Notes: generated by a model from the sequence alone, not told the origin. 64,000 nt of DNA from Allomesorhizobium camelthorni (GCF_011045125.1 NZ_JAAKZF010000002.1:1-64000), one strand, 5' to 3'; numbered from the stretch's first letter, positions 1-7,731 are shown. Translations and numbers: made by a program.

Positions 1-10
1 AGCCTGATCC

Positions 11-192
11 ATTCCGATTGAATCGGAATGGGGCTCTAACCTTTTGTTTGCCGCATGATCTTATCCGAAAAGTCTGCAACTTTTCGGGAATTCAGCATGA
101 ATTCGTGATGCTGGCCTTCTGACGCGGATTTTCTGTGCTTCCGGTGCTCGCGGACTTGAATGTCCGCTCCGCTACGGTTCTCGAAATCCGCG
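11..192. repeat. cluster of short palindromic intergenic repeats
   Basis: The first 260 bases carry no convincing gene but hold stacked palindromes. Positions 11-19 and 21-29 form a perfect 9-base inverted repeat (ATTCCGATT/AATCGGAAT). Positions 65-73 and 79-87 form CCGAAAAGT/ACTTTTCGG, a hairpin core I recognise as common in Mesorhizobium and Rhizobium intergenic repeats, preceded by GCATGATC at 53-60. An outer pair, 123-131 with 184-192 (CGCGGATTT/AAATCCGCG), encloses a 6-bp hairpin at 150-155/162-167. The arrangement resembles a RIME/REP-like mosaic. Its family name is from memory and its copy number in the genome is unknown. Confidence 0.6.
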
Positions 193-292
193 CCATAAGT
201 CTCGGCCTGACGAATTCCAGCAAGAATTCTTCCCAGGTTCGCAATGATGCTGAGCGGTTGTGGCTATACCCGCAGCGCTGACGGCCTCAAAC

Positions 293-2128
293 TCAGTCCG
301 ACCTCGGGCGCAGGCCGAATGTGCTCGGCTTCAGGCCGAAACTGACATCGAGATCCTCGGGGGCGGACGGCGGCGCGGCTTCGACCGCCGGCTTGCGATA
401 GCCGGAATCGCCGGCCTGGCGCTGCATATCCACGGGTTCGGCGAAACCGAGATTCTGCTGCGGCTTCGGCACGTTTCGCAGGCGCTCCACGATGGTGACG
501 AGGTCGACATCTTCGCCATTGCCGGTCGGTGCGTCCACCGCGTGGCGCTTGCCTGCGCCGGGTATCAGGTTCGAGGCAAGCCGCTCGAATTTCAGGCGCA
601 TGGTAGTCGCCACGCCTTCGCCGAAGGCGATGGCTTCTCGCTGGCCCATCGAGGACAGGAACGACAGGGTGGACGCCGACGAATCGGCTATGGCCGAGCG
701 AATGATCGCTTGATCCTGCTCGTTGGCGAGGCGCATTGCGAACACGGTGGAGCATTGCGACAGGATGGTCGGATCAAGTTCGCCCGGGCGCTGGGTCACG
801 ACGCCGAGATAGCAGCCATATTTTCGGCCTTCCTTGGCGATGCGCGACAGAGCGTGCCGGGTAGGCGCGAAGCCGAGCCGCGGATCGGAAGGCATGTAGC
901 GGTGAGCCTCTTCGCACAGCACCAGAAGCTTAAGCTTGCCTTCGCTCCACAGCGCCAGGTCGAAGGCCAGCCGCGCCAAAACCGAACAGACCGAATTGAC
1001 CACTTCGGAGGGCATGCCGGCCATTTCGAAACAGGTGATCGGCCGGCCGCCATGCGGAATGCGGAAGATGTTGCCGATGGTCTGGTGCAGCGTGTCCTCG
1101 ATCAGCCGCGAAGCGAACATGAAGCGGTAGCGCGGGTCGTTGATGGCCGATTCGATACGCGTCTTGAGCGAGCGGTAGGTCGGGCGGTAATCCTTGCTCT
1201 CCAGCAGCCCCATGCGCTCGTCGATCTGCTTGATGAGGTCGGCGATCCTGTAGGGTACCGGTGTATCGGCGGTCATCGAATCGCCGCCGCGGCGGATGAA
1301 GGTTCCGGCGCCCGGATTGCGGTAAAGGTTCTTGGCGGCCGGGATCAGGTCGCGCAGCACATCCAGTTCCTCGGGCACGATCTCGCGGCCGCGAAACAGC
1401 ACTTCGGCAAATTCCTCCAGCCGGAAAAGCCAGAAGGGCAGGTCGAGCGTCGATGTGTCGACTTTGACGCTGTTGTCGGGCAGGGCTGCGGCGAACTCAT
1501 TGTGCGGATCGAGGATCAGCACCCTGAGATCCGGCCTGGCCTCGATCGATTTGCGCAGCAGCAGCGAGACGGCCGTCGATTTGCCGACACCAGTGGTGCC
1601 GACCACAGCGAAGTGGCGGGCCAGCGTATCGTCGATGGCGATGCAGGCGTCGATCGTCTCGTCCTGCGACAATGTCCCGATGGTTACAGAATGGCGCCCC
1701 GCCAGATCGTAGACCGCCTGGAGATCCCGGTTGCGGATGCGGTGCGCGACCGCGCCGATATGGGGATAGGTGGTGATACCGCGGTCGAAGACCGGTTTGG
1801 CTGGTGCGGCGCTGTCGCGGACCTCGCCGATCAGTTCGACACTGACCTCGATGGCGTTTTGCTCATGGCTGTGCCAGGTGCCGTCGGCCTTGCCGATGGC
1901 ATAGACGAGCCCGACGGTGCGCGACGAGCCGAGATTGATCGAGATCATCTTGCCGACTGTCCACAGGCCGGTGACAGCGCCTTCGCCGGTATCGGCTAAC
2001 GCGCTTATCGTGGCGCGAGCGCCGTCGCACTGCACGACATGGCCGAGGATTCGTGCATCGCTCTGCGCCGCGTCGCGGCGTTCCTGCGACGTTGCTTCAC
2101 CGGCGGATTTTTCCCGCTCCACGAACAT
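293..2128 (-). CDS. HerA-like ATP-binding protein (DUF87 helicase family)
   Basis: A 611-residue P-loop ATPase of the HerA/FtsK-like group, predicted to act as a DNA-pumping motor or hexameric ATPase in the cytoplasm. An N-terminal beta-rich HAS-barrel-like part (residues about 25-110) precedes the ATPase core. The Walker A motif GTTGVGKST is at residues 177-185, and a Walker B-like LLVLCEEAHRY lies around residue 400. VTQRPGELDP follows and resembles the sensor segment of HerA ATPases. No NurA nuclease is adjacent, so a role in end resection is unproven. It is transcribed away from the XRE gene across a 157-base divergent region. The long open frame on the opposite strand is a codon-bias shadow. 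Confidence 0.85.
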   Translation of the reverse strand: MFVEREKSAGEATSQERRDAAQSDARILGHVVQCDGARATISALADTGEGAVTGLWTVGKMISINLGSSRTVGLVYAIGKADGTWHSHEQNAIEVSVELIGEVRDSAAPAKPVFDRGITTYPHIGAVAHRIRNRDLQAVYDLAGRHSVTIGTLSQDETIDACIAIDDTLARHFAVVGTTGVGKSTAVSLLLRKSIEARPDLRVLILDPHNEFAAALPDNSVKVDTSTLDLPFWLFRLEEFAEVLFRGREIVPEELDVLRDLIPAAKNLYRNPGAGTFIRRGGDSMTADTPVPYRIADLIKQIDERMGLLESKDYRPTYRSLKTRIESAINDPRYRFMFASRLIEDTLHQTIGNIFRIPHGGRPITCFEMAGMPSEVVNSVCSVLARLAFDLALWSEGKLKLLVLCEEAHRYMPSDPRLGFAPTRHALSRIAKEGRKYGCYLGVVTQRPGELDPTILSQCSTVFAMRLANEQDQAIIRSAIADSSASTLSFLSSMGQREAIAFGEGVATTMRLKFERLASNLIPGAGKRHAVDAPTGNGEDVDLVTIVERLRNVPKPQQNLGFAEPVDMQRQAGDSGYRKPAVEAAPPSAPEDLDVSFGLKPSTFGLRPRSD

Positions 2129-2251
2129 TCAGGTACACCCGCTTCCACTTCCCGTTGGATCGCGACACTAAGCGAAGTGGGGTTAAGGCCGCGTCATAGG
2201 GCATGGTTTACAAGCGGTTAGGACAATCGCTGCAATTGGAACAGGCGGGAC

Positions 2252-2279
2252 TTTACGTCACGTACGTATCCTCTATATT
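2252..2279 (+). promoter_or_regulatory. candidate promoter with inverted-repeat operator for the XRE gene
   Basis: TATATT at 2274-2279 is a good -10, with TTTACG at 2252-2257 sixteen bases upstream as a weak -35. TACGT-C-ACGTA (2254-2264) is a perfect inverted repeat and overlaps ACGTACGT (2260-2267). Both lie on the -35 and spacer, where an autoregulating XRE protein would block RNA polymerase. Assignment to this regulator is inference. The -10 ends only seven bases before the ATG, so the transcript would be leaderless or nearly so. Confidence 0.45.
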
Positions 2280-2285
2280 AGCCGA

Positions 2286-2858
2286 ATGAGCGATATAAGA
2301 GACGATCTTTCGCAAGGGATAGCCCATCGCATCCACGCCGAGCGCACGCAGCGGGAGTGGTCGCTGGCCGAACTCTCTGAACGCTCCGGCGTCTCCAAAG
2401 CGATGCTCAGCGCCATAGAGCGGAACGGGACAAGTCCGACCGCAGCCCTTCTGGTGCGTATCGCTTCGGCATTCGGAATGACTTTGTCATCGCTCATCGC
2501 CCAAGCCGAACTGCGTGGCGGCGGTCTGATGCGCGAAAAGGACCAGCCCATCTGGCGGGACCCCGGGACGGGCTATGTCCGCCGGCATCTTTCGCCGGCA
2601 TCCGACATGCCGCTGGAACTGATCAGGGTCGAAATGCCCGCCGGCGCGACAGTCAGCCTGCCTGCGTCGTCCTACGCCTTCATCAGGCAGCAGATCTGGC
2701 TGATGGAAGGGCGCCTGGGGTTCACGGAAGGCGACGTCGTCCACGTCATGGAAGCTGGCGACTGCCTGGCGCTTGGCCCGCCCGCCGACTGCACTTTTCA
2801 TGCGCCGGGACCTGCTGCCGCGATCTATCTCGTCGCGCTGATGCGGGGCAGCCAATGA
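2286..2858 (+). CDS. XRE-family transcriptional regulator with C-terminal cupin domain
   Basis: A 190-residue DNA-binding regulator. Residues about 12-68 form a helix-turn-helix of the HTH_3 type (SLAELSERSGVSKAMLSAIE is the recognition part). Residues about 105-185 form a cupin-like small-molecule-sensing beta barrel. This two-domain layout is typical of short repressors controlling amino-acid, polyamine or detoxification genes. The stop overlaps the start of the next small gene by ATGA, so the two are translationally coupled. An inverted repeat on its promoter suggests autoregulation. The ligand cannot be told from sequence. Confidence 0.88.
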   Translation: MSDIRDDLSQGIAHRIHAERTQREWSLAELSERSGVSKAMLSAIERNGTSPTAALLVRIASAFGMTLSSLIAQAELRGGGLMREKDQPIWRDPGTGYVRRHLSPASDMPLELIRVEMPAGATVSLPASSYAFIRQQIWLMEGRLGFTEGDVVHVMEAGDCLALGPPADCTFHAPGPAAAIYLVALMRGSQ

Positions 2859-3154
2859 CGCGGCGTCTTCGGCGCAACCACAATGGCGGCCCGCCGCTCG
2901 ACGACTACGAAGGACCGCCTTGGGGCAAGGGCGACGCGTTCCTCTATCTCTGCTGGGAAGCCGCCCGCAAGAAAGCCTGGAAGGCGCCGAGCCCGCAGGT
3001 GATGCTGATGCGGCTCGAGCGGGCGGAGAGGATCGGGCTCACCTACGAAGAATACACACTGGAGATACTGGAGCGCGGACGGCATCTGCAGCCGGAGGAT
3101 GCCGGCCGCATCGCCGAGATCAAGGCGGCAAGGAAGCGGCGAAGGCGGGCATGA
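2855..3154 (+). CDS. conserved small hypothetical protein
   Basis: A 99-residue basic protein coupled by an ATGA overlap to the XRE-cupin gene. The N-terminus contains RRNHNGGPPLDD, followed by an aromatic stretch (PPWGKGDAFLYLCWEAARKKAW) and two predicted helices ending in a lysine/arginine-rich tail. Small proteins starting with an NHNGGPPL-type motif are familiar in Rhizobiales, but I know no function. The arginine-rich end could bind nucleic acid. The ORF ends at the first possible ATG of the OsmC gene. Confidence 0.7.
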   Translation: MTRRLRRNHNGGPPLDDYEGPPWGKGDAFLYLCWEAARKKAWKAPSPQVMLMRLERAERIGLTYEEYTLEILERGRHLQPEDAGRIAEIKAARKRRRRA

Positions 3155-3222
3155 TGCTTCCTGGGATGGCCGCAGCTACTTCCCGCGTTATGATGAGTGA
3201 GTTCAATCGCGGGATGAGCTTC

Positions 3223-3645
3223 ATGAAAGCGCGCATCAAATGGGTCGAGGGTCGGACATTCATCAGCGAGTCCGGCAGCGGGCACAAATTGGTGCTCGGA
3301 ACGGCCTTCGGAGCGGAGGGACAAACCCCTGGACCGAGCCCGATGGAGCTGGTGCTGATTGGAACCGGAGGCTGCTCGGCCTTCGATGTCGTTCACATCC
3401 TCGAAAAGGGCCGCGAGGCAATCGAGGATTGCGTGATCGAGCTTGAAGCGGAGCGTGCGGAGAAAGACCCGAAGGTGTTCACCCGCATTCATATGCACTT
3501 CGTGGTGAAAGGCCAAGGCCTGGCGCCGGCAAAGGTGCAGCGCGCCATTGATCTCTCGGTCGAGAAATACTGCTCAGCGTCGGCAATGCTCGCCAAGACA
3601 GCTACGATCACCCACGATTTCGAGATCGTCGACACTCTCCCTTAG
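3223..3645 (+). CDS. OsmC-family protein
   Basis: A 140-residue OsmC/Ohr-fold protein of the YhfA-like branch, whose members use paired cysteines to reduce organic or fatty-acid hydroperoxides. The two expected cysteines are present: one in GGCSAFDVVHIL and one in KYCSASAML. The opening MKARIKWVEGRTF matches the family start, so I place the start at 3223. In-frame ATGs at 3151, 3154, 3190, 3193 and 3214 would add up to 24 residues with no family counterpart. The 3151 start would overlap the preceding stop. It lies upstream of the ilv regulatory region, which has its own promoter. Confidence 0.85.
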   Translation: MKARIKWVEGRTFISESGSGHKLVLGTAFGAEGQTPGPSPMELVLIGTGGCSAFDVVHILEKGREAIEDCVIELEAERAEKDPKVFTRIHMHFVVKGQGLAPAKVQRAIDLSVEKYCSASAMLAKTATITHDFEIVDTLP

Positions 3646-3663
3646 GCCGGCGCAATTTGTGCA

Positions 3664-3692
3664 TTGACACCATGGCTTTCCGGCAATTAGTC
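3664..3692 (+). promoter_or_regulatory. candidate promoter of the ilvB attenuated operon
   Basis: TTGACA at 3664-3669 is a perfect -35. A 17-base spacer leads to TTAGTC at 3687-3692, a poor -10, as is frequent in alphaproteobacteria. The predicted transcription start (about 3698-3702) would coincide with the ATG of the leader peptide at 3702, making the leader mRNA leaderless or nearly so. Confidence 0.6.
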
Positions 3693-3701
3693 TTCGCGCC
3701 C

Positions 3702-3755
3702 ATGAAGATGACACTCATTCTCGTAGTAGGAAGGCGCGTGGGCAAGGCGGTGTAA
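3702..3755 (+). CDS. ilvL: branched-chain amino acid leader peptide (ilv attenuator)
   Basis: A 17-codon reading frame, MKMTLILVVGRRVGKAV, ends in TAA at 3753-3755. It contains the run Leu-Ile-Leu-Val-Val at 3714-3728, exactly the amino acids made by the downstream ilvB/ilvN/ilvC enzymes. Ribosome stalling on this run when Ile, Leu or Val is scarce would favour antitermination. An in-frame ATG at 3672 would extend it to 27 residues, but it lies between the predicted -35 and -10, so 3702 is preferred. The peptide has no expected function other than as a translational sensor. Confidence 0.75.
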   Translation: MKMTLILVVGRRVGKAV

Positions 3756-3781
3756 CCGCCGGGCGAAAACCTCCCATGCGC
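3734..3781 (+). promoter_or_regulatory. attenuator pairing segments of the ilv leader
   Basis: GCGCGTGGG (3734-3742) can pair with CCCATGCGC (3773-3781) over nine bases with one G-U. This stem encloses a local hairpin GGCGG/CCGCC (3746-3750/3756-3760) whose loop carries the leader stop codon. A ribosome stalled on the Leu-Ile-Leu-Val-Val codons would cover about 3740 and open the long stem. It could then free CTCCC (3771-3775) to pair with the G-run of the terminator (3799-3803). The pairings are read by eye and not computed. Confidence 0.5.
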
Positions 3782-3789
3782 TAAACACA

Positions 3790-3811
3790 GGCTCCCTCGG
3801 GGGCCTTTTTT
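3790..3811 (+). terminator. attenuator intrinsic terminator upstream of ilvB
   Basis: GGCTCC (3790-3795), loop CTCG, GGGGCC (3800-3805), followed by six T at 3806-3811. This is a textbook Rho-independent terminator placed 35 bases after the leader-peptide stop and 64 bases before the chosen ilvB ATG. Its position before a biosynthetic gene identifies it as an attenuator rather than an end-of-operon terminator. Confidence 0.85.
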
Positions 3812-3875
3812 ATTGACCGAAACAAGACTAAACGACCAGCAATCGCCCGCAGGCGGCAAGAAACGGGACAGATCG

Positions 3876-5663
3876 ATGAGCAACCGACAGGACGAAACCG
3901 GACGGCGTGAGATGACGGGCGCCGAAATGGTCGTGCAGGCGCTGAAGGACAATGGCGTCAAGCATCTCTTCGGCTATCCCGGCGGCGCGGTTCTCCCGAT
4001 TTATGACGAGCTTTTTCAGCAGGACGAGGTGGAGCACATTCTGGTGCGCCACGAACAGGGCGCTGGCCACGCGGCCGAGGGCTATGCACGCTCGACCGGC
4101 AAGGCCGGCGTGATGTTGGTGACGTCCGGGCCCGGGGCGACCAATGCGGTGACGCCGCTGCAGGATGCGCTGATGGATTCGATCCCGCTGGTCTGCATCA
4201 CCGGCCAGGTTCCGACTTCGCTGATCGGCTCGGACGCGTTCCAGGAATGCGACACGATCGGCATCACGCGGCCCTGCACCAAGCACAATTGGCTGGTGAA
4301 GGACGTCAACCAACTGGCAGGCATCCTGCACGAGGCGTTCCATGTCGCGACGACCGGCCGGCCAGGGCCGGTGGTCGTCGACGTTCCGAAGGACGTGCAG
4401 TTCGCGAAAGGCATGTACACGCCGCCGCAGACGGCGCCGCGCACCAGCTACCAGCCCAAGGTCCAGGGTGACCTCGACAAGATCAAGGCTGCAGTAGCGC
4501 TGATGATGGAGGCCAAAAGGCCGATCATCTATTCCGGCGGCGGTGTCATCAATTCGGGCGCGGAAGCCAGCCACCTCTTGCGCGAACTGGTCGACCTGAC
4601 CGGCTTCCCGATCACCTCGACGCTGATGGGCCTCGGCGCCTATCCGGCGAGCGGCAAGAACTGGCTCGGCATGCTCGGCATGCACGGCACCTACGAAGCC
4701 AATATGGCGATGCACGATTGCGACGTCATGATCTGCATCGGCGCGCGCTTCGACGACCGCATTACCGGGCGGCTCAACGCGTTTTCGCCCAATTCGAAGA
4801 AGATCCACGTCGATATCGACCCGTCCTCTATCAACAAGAATGTCCGGGCCGACGTGCCGATCATCGGCGATGTCGGCCGCGTGCTGGAAGATATGGTGCG
4901 GCTGTGGCGTGCGACCGCCAAGGCCGACAAGAAGGCGCTGTATCCATGGTGGGAGCAGATCGCCCGCTGGCGCGCCCGCGATTCATTGGCCTTCCGGCCG
5001 AATGACGAGGTGATCATGCCGCAATATGCGGTGCAGCGGCTCTACGAGCTGACCAAGCATCTCGACACATACATCACGACGGAAGTCGGCCAGCACCAGA
5101 TGTGGGCGGCGCAGCATTTCCATTTCGAGAAGCCGAACCGCTGGATGACTTCGGGCGGGCTGGGCACGATGGGCTACGGCCTGCCGGCGGCGCTGGGCGT
5201 GCAGATCGCGCATCCGGACTCGCTTGTCATCGACATTGCCGGCGACGCTTCGGTGCAGATGACGATTCAGGAGATGAGCTGCGCGGTTCAGTACGAGGCG
5301 CCGATAAAGATCTTCATCCTGAACAACCAGTATATGGGCATGGTACGGCAGTGGCAGCAACTGCTGCACGGCAACCGGCTGTCGCATTCCTATACCGAGG
5401 CGATGCCGGATTTCGTCAAGCTGGCGGAAGCCTATGGCGGCCACGGCATACGCTGCGAAAAACCCGGCGATCTCGACGGCGCGATCAAGGAAATGATCTC
5501 GGTGAAGAAGCCGGTGATCTTCGACTGCCGGGTGGCGGCACTCGCCAACTGCTTTCCGATGATCCCCTCGGGCAAGGCGCACAACGAAATGCTTCTGCCC
5601 GACGAGGCGACGGACGAAATGGTTGCCAACGCGATCGACGCGAAGGGCCGGGAGCTGGTGTGA
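3876..5663 (+). CDS. ilvB: acetolactate synthase large (catalytic) subunit
   Basis: A 595-residue TPP-dependent enzyme condensing two pyruvates to acetolactate, or pyruvate with 2-oxobutyrate, the first common step of Val/Leu/Ile synthesis. The catalytic glutamate is in RHEQGAGHAAEGYAR near the N-terminus. The FAD/central domain follows, and the TPP-Mg motif GDASVQMTIQE...NNQYMGMVRQW is near residue 450. A TTG at 3813 would extend the frame but starts inside the attenuator T-run, so ATG 3876 is chosen; 3912 is a further alternative. Expression should be set by the leader-peptide attenuator immediately upstream. The regulatory subunit gene is 780 bases downstream, separated by vapBC. Confidence 0.96.
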   Translation: MSNRQDETGRREMTGAEMVVQALKDNGVKHLFGYPGGAVLPIYDELFQQDEVEHILVRHEQGAGHAAEGYARSTGKAGVMLVTSGPGATNAVTPLQDALMDSIPLVCITGQVPTSLIGSDAFQECDTIGITRPCTKHNWLVKDVNQLAGILHEAFHVATTGRPGPVVVDVPKDVQFAKGMYTPPQTAPRTSYQPKVQGDLDKIKAAVALMMEAKRPIIYSGGGVINSGAEASHLLRELVDLTGFPITSTLMGLGAYPASGKNWLGMLGMHGTYEANMAMHDCDVMICIGARFDDRITGRLNAFSPNSKKIHVDIDPSSINKNVRADVPIIGDVGRVLEDMVRLWRATAKADKKALYPWWEQIARWRARDSLAFRPNDEVIMPQYAVQRLYELTKHLDTYITTEVGQHQMWAAQHFHFEKPNRWMTSGGLGTMGYGLPAALGVQIAHPDSLVIDIAGDASVQMTIQEMSCAVQYEAPIKIFILNNQYMGMVRQWQQLLHGNRLSHSYTEAMPDFVKLAEAYGGHGIRCEKPGDLDGAIKEMISVKKPVIFDCRVAALANCFPMIPSGKAHNEMLLPDEATDEMVANAIDAKGRELV

Positions 5664-5701
5664 GAGCAGACGCAGTTTGAAATGGCGCGTGAAAGGCGCT
5701 A

Positions 5702-5721
5702 TGTCTTACCGTGTCTTACCG
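5702..5721. repeat. tandem direct repeat upstream of vapB, possible operator
   Basis: TGTCTTACCG occurs twice back to back (5702-5711, 5712-5721), ending 14 bases before the vapB ATG. Antitoxins of the AbrB/MazE fold commonly repress their own promoter, so a repeated site here could be the operator. It could equally be a chance duplication. No clear -10 or -35 accompanies it. Confidence 0.35.
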
Positions 5722-5735
5722 AGCAGGACCGAAAG

Positions 5736-6017
5736 ATGACTACTACCAGAGTATCCAGCAAGGGGCAGGTCGTTCTACCCAAGGCTGTTCGGGACGCGCA
5801 TGGATGGATGGCAGGTACGGAACTCGAAGTCGTCGATCGGGCCAGTGAAGTGGTGCTCAGGCCAAAGGCCGTTCACGATAGCCGGTTTCCACCCATTACG
5901 CTGGAGGAATTCAAGGCTATGAGGCCGAAGGTTTTCGGTCCGCCGATAACCGACGAGGAAATAAGGGAGGTGGTGCTTAGAGAAGCTGCGCGGCGGTACG
6001 ATGCCGAGCGCGATTGA
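5736..6017 (+). CDS. vapB: AbrB/MazE-fold antitoxin (VapB)
   Basis: A 93-residue antitoxin. The N-terminal swapped-hairpin DNA-binding motif is clear (MTTTRVSSKGQVVLPKAVRD, residues 1-20). The C-terminal half, PPITDEEIREVVLREAARRYDAERD, is charged and predicted helical, as expected for the toxin-neutralising arm. ATG 5736 is chosen because the AbrB motif begins there; an in-frame ATG at 5682 would add 18 residues without family support. It overlaps vapC by 17 bases, the usual coupling. Base composition and codon choice look less GC-biased than in ilvB, which fits an inserted module. Confidence 0.87.
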   Translation: MTTTRVSSKGQVVLPKAVRDAHGWMAGTELEVVDRASEVVLRPKAVHDSRFPPITLEEFKAMRPKVFGPPITDEEIREVVLREAARRYDAERD

Positions 6018-6396
6018 TACAAACGTCCTGCTGCGGATAATGATTGACGAGAACAGCGAGCATGGCGCGCGTGCAATGGCCCGCTTCGAGACCGGAGGAT
6101 TGATTGTCGGACCTTCGGTGCTTCTCGAAACCGAGTGGGTTCTGCGAAGCCGATACGGCTTGTCGGCTCAAACGGTAAATCGACTTATGACAGCGCTTGT
6201 CACAAGTCCGAACATTCAATTCGGCAACGAATCTATGGTTCGAGATGCGATCGCCGCCCATGGCGACGGAATGGATTTCGCAGATGCGCTTCACTTGTTC
6301 GGCGCCGCCGAATGCAACGAATTTCTGACCTTCGACAAGGATCTCACACGAAGCGCCAAATCATACCCCAATGCCCCGGCAGTTCGGGAACCTTAA
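6001..6396 (+). CDS. vapC: PIN-domain toxin ribonuclease (VapC)
   Basis: A 131-residue PIN-domain RNase. The acidic metal site is intact: Asp6 (IDTN), Glu43 (LLETEW), Asp92/Asp95 (MDFADALH) and Asp112 (TFDKDL). VapC toxins cut tRNA or rRNA and stop translation until neutralised by VapB. The start overlaps vapB by 17 bases. The pair lies on the same strand between ilvB and ilvN, so read-through from the ilv promoter probably crosses it. The RNA target cannot be predicted. Confidence 0.9.
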   Translation: MPSAIDTNVLLRIMIDENSEHGARAMARFETGGLIVGPSVLLETEWVLRSRYGLSAQTVNRLMTALVTSPNIQFGNESMVRDAIAAHGDGMDFADALHLFGAAECNEFLTFDKDLTRSAKSYPNAPAVREP

Positions 6397-6444
6397 ACAG
6401 ACGGCATGCTTTGAAGCGGAGCCGCAGAAGGAAGACAAGACCCC

Positions 6445-7017
6445 ATGAGCGCCCATCTCCAACCCACCGGCTCCGCCTATTTCATCGCCAAGGAGACCGA
6501 ACGGCCTGAAATCCACACGCTATCGGTGCTGGTCGACAACGAGCCAGGCGTGCTGGCGCGGGTCATCGGCCTGTTTTCCGGCCGCGGCTATAACATCGAA
6601 AGCCTGACGGTTTCGGAAACCGAGCACGAGAAGCACCTGTCGCGCATAACCATCGTGACGCGCGGCACGCCGCATGTGCTAGAGCAGATCAAGCACCAGC
6701 TAGAGCGCATCGTGCCGGTGCACCGCGTGGTCGACCTGTCGGTGCGCGCTGGCGAACTCGGCCAGGACAAGCCGCTGGCGCGCGAACTGGCGCTGGTCAA
6801 GGTTTCGGGCACAGGCGACGCTCGCGTCGAGGCGCTGCGGCTCGCCGAAGCGTTCCGCGCCAATGTCATCGACGCCAATACCGAGCATTTCATTTTCGAG
6901 ATCACCGGCAAGGTGTCAAAGATCGAGCAGTTCATCGCCATCATGCAGCCCCTCGGCCTGGTTGAGGTCTGCCGCACCGGAGTTGCAGCGATGAATCGCG
7001 GCCCGCAGGGGATGTGA
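6445..7017 (+). CDS. ilvN: acetolactate synthase small (regulatory) subunit
   Basis: A 190-residue regulatory subunit that binds valine and stimulates IlvB. The N-terminal ACT domain is evident in IHTLSVLVDNEPGVLARVIG and NIESLTVSETE (residues about 22-100), followed by the ALS_ss_C domain. Length is slightly above the usual 160-180 because of a 20-residue N-terminal extension. A GGAAG-type ribosome site lies upstream of ATG 6445. Normally it directly follows the large subunit; here vapBC intervenes, leaving 427 bases from the ilvB stop to the vapC start codon region and 48 bases after vapC. Confidence 0.96.
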   Translation: MSAHLQPTGSAYFIAKETERPEIHTLSVLVDNEPGVLARVIGLFSGRGYNIESLTVSETEHEKHLSRITIVTRGTPHVLEQIKHQLERIVPVHRVVDLSVRAGELGQDKPLARELALVKVSGTGDARVEALRLAEAFRANVIDANTEHFIFEITGKVSKIEQFIAIMQPLGLVEVCRTGVAAMNRGPQGM

Positions 7018-7134
7018 GGACAGAGCCGCGCTTCTGAACCTTGGCATAAGCGTCTGATGACCATGGCCGCTGCGTTCGCATCGGGAATCCGTCATTATAG
7101 GTCAACACTGCTGACATATGGATAGCGGCGATCC

Positions 7135-7731
7135 ATGTCCCCTGAAGTCTTCCTGGCCCTGCTTGTTTTTGCCTTCGTCACCTCGGTAACGCCGGGGCCG
7201 AACAATTTCATGCTGCTGGCGTCGGGCGTGAATTTCGGCTTCTGGCGCACCGTGCCGCATATGTTCGGCATCGCCGCCGGTTTCGCCACGCTGCTTTTCG
7301 GGGTCGGTTTGGGCTTGGGCGCGCTGCTGAAGGCCTATCCGGCGCTCGATCTGGCACTGAAGATCGCCGGCGGCGCATACCTGCTCTGTCTCGCCTGGAA
7401 GATCGCCATGTCGCGATCGATGGCGGCGAAGGGCGAGGCGAAGGCCGTGCCGATGACCTTCTTGCAAGCCGCCGCATTTCAATGGGTCAATCCCAAGGCC
7501 TGGGTGATGGCGGTGACGGCGATGGCCGTCTACACCAACCCGCAGGCACCGTTCCTTTCCATGCTGCTGGTCACCGTCGCGTTCGCCGTGGTCAATCTGC
7601 CGTCGGTATCGGTCTGGGCCGGCTTCGGCATGGCGCTGCGCGGATTTCTCTCCGATCCGGTCAGGTTGAAATGGTTCAATATCGCCATGGGCGTGCTCCT
7701 CGCAGCCACATTGTGGCCAATGTTTCGGTGA
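7135..7731 (+). CDS. LysE/RhtB-family amino acid exporter
   Basis: A 198-residue inner-membrane protein with about six hydrophobic segments and the family signature SVTPGPNNFMLLASG near the N-terminus. A second loop contains QWVNPKAWVMAV. LysE/RhtB proteins export amino acids or related small molecules. The substrate is not predictable. It follows ilvN by 117 bases and precedes the nitrile hydratase genes by 48 bases on the same strand, so it might be read into them. Whether it exports an amidation product of that operon is speculation. Confidence 0.88.
   Translation: MSPEVFLALLVFAFVTSVTPGPNNFMLLASGVNFGFWRTVPHMFGIAAGFATLLFGVGLGLGALLKAYPALDLALKIAGGAYLLCLAWKIAMSRSMAAKGEAKAVPMTFLQAAAFQWVNPKAWVMAVTAMAVYTNPQAPFLSMLLVTVAFAVVNLPSVSVWAGFGMALRGFLSDPVRLKWFNIAMGVLLAATLWPMFR

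Noticed and set aside
260-1999. Long plus-strand open frame opposite the HerA-like gene
   Set aside because: It mirrors codon bias of the minus-strand gene; the translation is arginine/histidine/glycine-rich without domains, while the minus-strand product has Walker motifs.
3813-3875. Extended TTG start for ilvB at 3813
   Set aside because: It would start within the terminator T-run, with no ribosome site and no family-conserved residues before ATG 3876.
3828-4808. Minus-strand frame inside ilvB
   Set aside because: Composition is typical of an antisense shadow; ilvB is unambiguous on the plus strand.
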